7,943 bases of DNA from NCBI GenBank assembly GCA_020047725.1, contig JAIFNM010000266.1, positions 1 through 7,943 of the forward strand, read 5' to 3'. Made by a program: the position numbers and the translations under genes. Positions 6,876 to 7,943 of this stretch are shown here, in pieces. Positions within the stretch are counted from its first letter, which is position 1. Each line of letters begins with the position of its first letter. Source of the DNA: Betaproteobacteria bacterium (GTDB lineage Bacteria > Pseudomonadota > Gammaproteobacteria > Burkholderiales > Rhodocyclaceae). Under the pieces are notes generated by a model, which saw only the letters and a program-made list of their open reading frames with translations, made no database searches and had not been told where the DNA came from.

Positions 6876-7716
6876 GGCGTTGGCCTCCTCCTTGGTAAAG
6901 GGGGCGACCATGGAGCTTTACCTAACGCCCAAACCCGGGCTTGTCGACCGCGCAGACAACGGCTCACATCCGGATCTCTCTTTTCCAATCATGGAATGCT
7001 CCATCGGGTATGTTTCCGATTATTTGTTCGAAATTGTCAATTCGCTGGCCAATGGTGAGCCCTTTTCTTGCCAGAAGGTGATCGGCATGTGTGCCGAGCA
7101 GCGCTTGCTGGACCGTCTGGGAACCAATACTCACAAGGGTTTCATCTTTCTCAGCGGAATGCTGCTCATTGCCCGCTGGCACGCTGCATCGTCCGAAGAA
7201 CAGGCCATTCGTGCAACGCTTTCGGCCCTGAGCGCCAGTTTTTTCAAGGCCGGCGACGATCAATCGACAAATGGTCAACAGGCAAGAAAAAGGTACAACG
7301 CAGGCGGAATTGTCCTGGAGTCCATCAACGGCTTCCCATGCGTTTTTGACGAGGCTGTGCCTGCCTTTCGCAATGCGATGCTAAAGCACGGCAATGTTGA
7401 AATGGCATCATTCTCCATGCTGGCGCGCCTGATGCAGACCGTCGAAGACACCACCACGCTGCACCGCGCCGGTATTGAAGGCCTGGTTCGAGTCAAGCGG
7501 GATGGACAACTCCTGGAAAAGGTCCTGGCCAATGGCGACGACTACCTTGCCTACCTTGGTGAACTCAATCGTGACTATATCCGCATGAACATGACCATCG
7601 GTGGAGTCGCCGACATGCTTGGTGTCTCCTTCGGTCATCTGATAGCCTGCGGAGAACTTACAGAAGGATCGTTTGAAATCGGTGCTGTGAGTACGTCAAG
7701 CGGCCCGGTCTGCTGA
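6847..7716 (+). CDS. citG: Triphosphoribosyl-dephospho-CoA synthase, divergent CitG
   Basis: CitG joins ATP-derived triphosphoribose to 3'-dephospho-CoA, releasing adenine, to make the prosthetic-group precursor that CitX attaches to CitD. The 289 residues show the hallmark blocks of the CitG/MdcB family: PKPGLVDR (28-35) followed by NGSHPDL, GTNTHKGFIF (92-101), ESINGFPCVFDEAVPAF (158-174), DTTTLHRAGIEGL, and MNMTIGGVADMLG. Some are unusual. The family's GARGEA-xxGFP stretch reads AGGIVLESINGFP, keeping the Glu (E158) and GFP only, and the usual LSPGGSADLL reads MTIGGVADML. About 30 residues follow that block (GHLIACGELTEGSFEIG...), longer than I expect for E. coli CitG. The ATG at 6847 overlaps citX by 29 bases and leaves 21 residues before the conserved ELYLTPKPG. 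An internal ATG at 6910 would cut into that block, so I keep 6847. Last gene of the cluster. Confidence 0.88.
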   Translation: MSCSRISELEALASSLVKGATMELYLTPKPGLVDRADNGSHPDLSFPIMECSIGYVSDYLFEIVNSLANGEPFSCQKVIGMCAEQRLLDRLGTNTHKGFIFLSGMLLIARWHAASSEEQAIRATLSALSASFFKAGDDQSTNGQQARKRYNAGGIVLESINGFPCVFDEAVPAFRNAMLKHGNVEMASFSMLARLMQTVEDTTTLHRAGIEGLVRVKRDGQLLEKVLANGDDYLAYLGELNRDYIRMNMTIGGVADMLGVSFGHLIACGELTEGSFEIGAVSTSSGPVC

Positions 7717-7727
7717 AACATTTTTTT
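7699..7727 (+). terminator. Weak terminator candidate at the end of citG
   Basis: AGCGG (7699-7703) can pair with CTGCT (7710-7714), including one G-T pair, around a 6-base loop. Seven T follow at 7721-7727, but six bases separate the stem from the T-run. The hairpin overlaps the citG stop codon. It is short and imperfect, so it is a tentative end point for the citrate lyase transcript. Confidence 0.25.
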
Positions 7728-7744
7728 ACAACTTTCTCCAAATA

Positions 7745-7765
7745 GTGTGAACCCTTGTTACACAC
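7745..7765. repeat. Small dyad upstream of the last gene
   Basis: GTGTGAAC (7745-7752) and GTTACACAC (7757-7765) form an inverted repeat with one bulged A and a CCTT centre. It lies 70-90 bases before the membrane protein start. TGTGA and TACACA recall CRP-type half-sites, but the spacing is wrong for that family. It may be an operator for the downstream gene or a chance dyad. Confidence 0.35.
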
Positions 7766-7835
7766 GGCTTGCATACTACCTTCAGAGTTACTGGATAGGC
7801 AGCGGTAGTTTCATGAATCGAGGAAGACGTGCAAA

Positions 7836-7943
7836 ATGGATAAGGTCTTGCTGGACGTGTTATTTACCGCGCTGTTAGCGGCGACAGCAATTGGATTCAG
7901 GGCCCCTAAATTGCCTGTGAGGAAAGTCCTGAGTGCGGCGCAG
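7836..7943 (+). CDS. N-terminus of a small membrane protein (cut by right edge)
   Basis: An ATG at 7836 preceded by GAGGAAG (about 10 bases upstream) opens a frame that stays open for 36 codons to the window's end. The peptide begins MDKVLLDVLFTALLAATAIG, a hydrophobic stretch fit for a first transmembrane segment, then turns basic (RAPKLPVRKVL). The pattern of a hydrophobic run, GF, then a short stretch ending in PVR faintly recalls the YjjB-like half of threonine/serine exporters, but 36 residues are not enough to assign a family. It follows the citrate lyase cluster on the same strand after 119 bases, with its own dyad upstream, so it probably starts a separate unit. Another ATG at 7813 is in a different frame that soon stops. 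Confidence 0.6.
   Translation, partial: MDKVLLDVLFTALLAATAIGFRAPKLPVRKVLSAAQ

Noticed and set aside
7745..7765. CRP binding site before the last gene
   Set aside because: TGTGA and TACACA are present, but the spacing does not match TGTGA-N6-TCACA.

Overview
The window looks like a chromosomal piece of a betaproteobacterium, probably of the Rhodocyclales type. This is inferred from an OmpR very close to the proteobacterial type, a monomeric NADP-dependent isocitrate dehydrogenase closely resembling the Azotobacter enzyme as I remember it, and GAGG/AGGAGG ribosome binding sites. No database search was possible, so the taxonomic call is a judgement. No tRNA, rRNA, CRISPR array or insertion sequence was seen.

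Layout: (1) 1-487, minus strand: the first 162 codons of an OmpR-type response regulator, running off the left edge. (2) 488-936: a 449-base divergent intergenic region with weak candidate promoters for both directions and no convincing gene. (3) 937-3131, plus: a gene for monomeric isocitrate dehydrogenase that is broken. About 34 bases are missing after codon 147, which shifts the frame. All the catalytic and NADP-contacting residues I can place are still encoded on the two sides of the lesion. (4) 3143-3179: a long near-perfect hairpin without a T-tract. (5) 3209-7716, plus: a tightly packed citrate lyase cluster in the order citD, PPC/DUF296 gene, citE, citF, citX, citG, with overlapping or nearly touching genes. 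(6) 7717-7835: a short intergenic region with a weak terminator candidate and a dyad. (7) 7836 onward: the start of a small membrane protein gene, cut by the right edge.

How it works together: CitD (acyl carrier), CitE (citryl-ACP lyase) and CitF (citrate:acetyl-ACP transferase) form citrate lyase, which splits citrate into acetate and oxaloacetate. CitG makes the triphosphoribosyl-dephospho-CoA precursor, and CitX attaches it to Ser14 of CitD. The ligase CitC, which acetylates the prosthetic group, is not in the window. Two things stand out. A PPC/DUF296 gene of unknown role is embedded between citD and citE. A textbook intrinsic-terminator hairpin lies inside the citX coding sequence, placed so that it could lower expression of the two maturation enzymes relative to the structural subunits.
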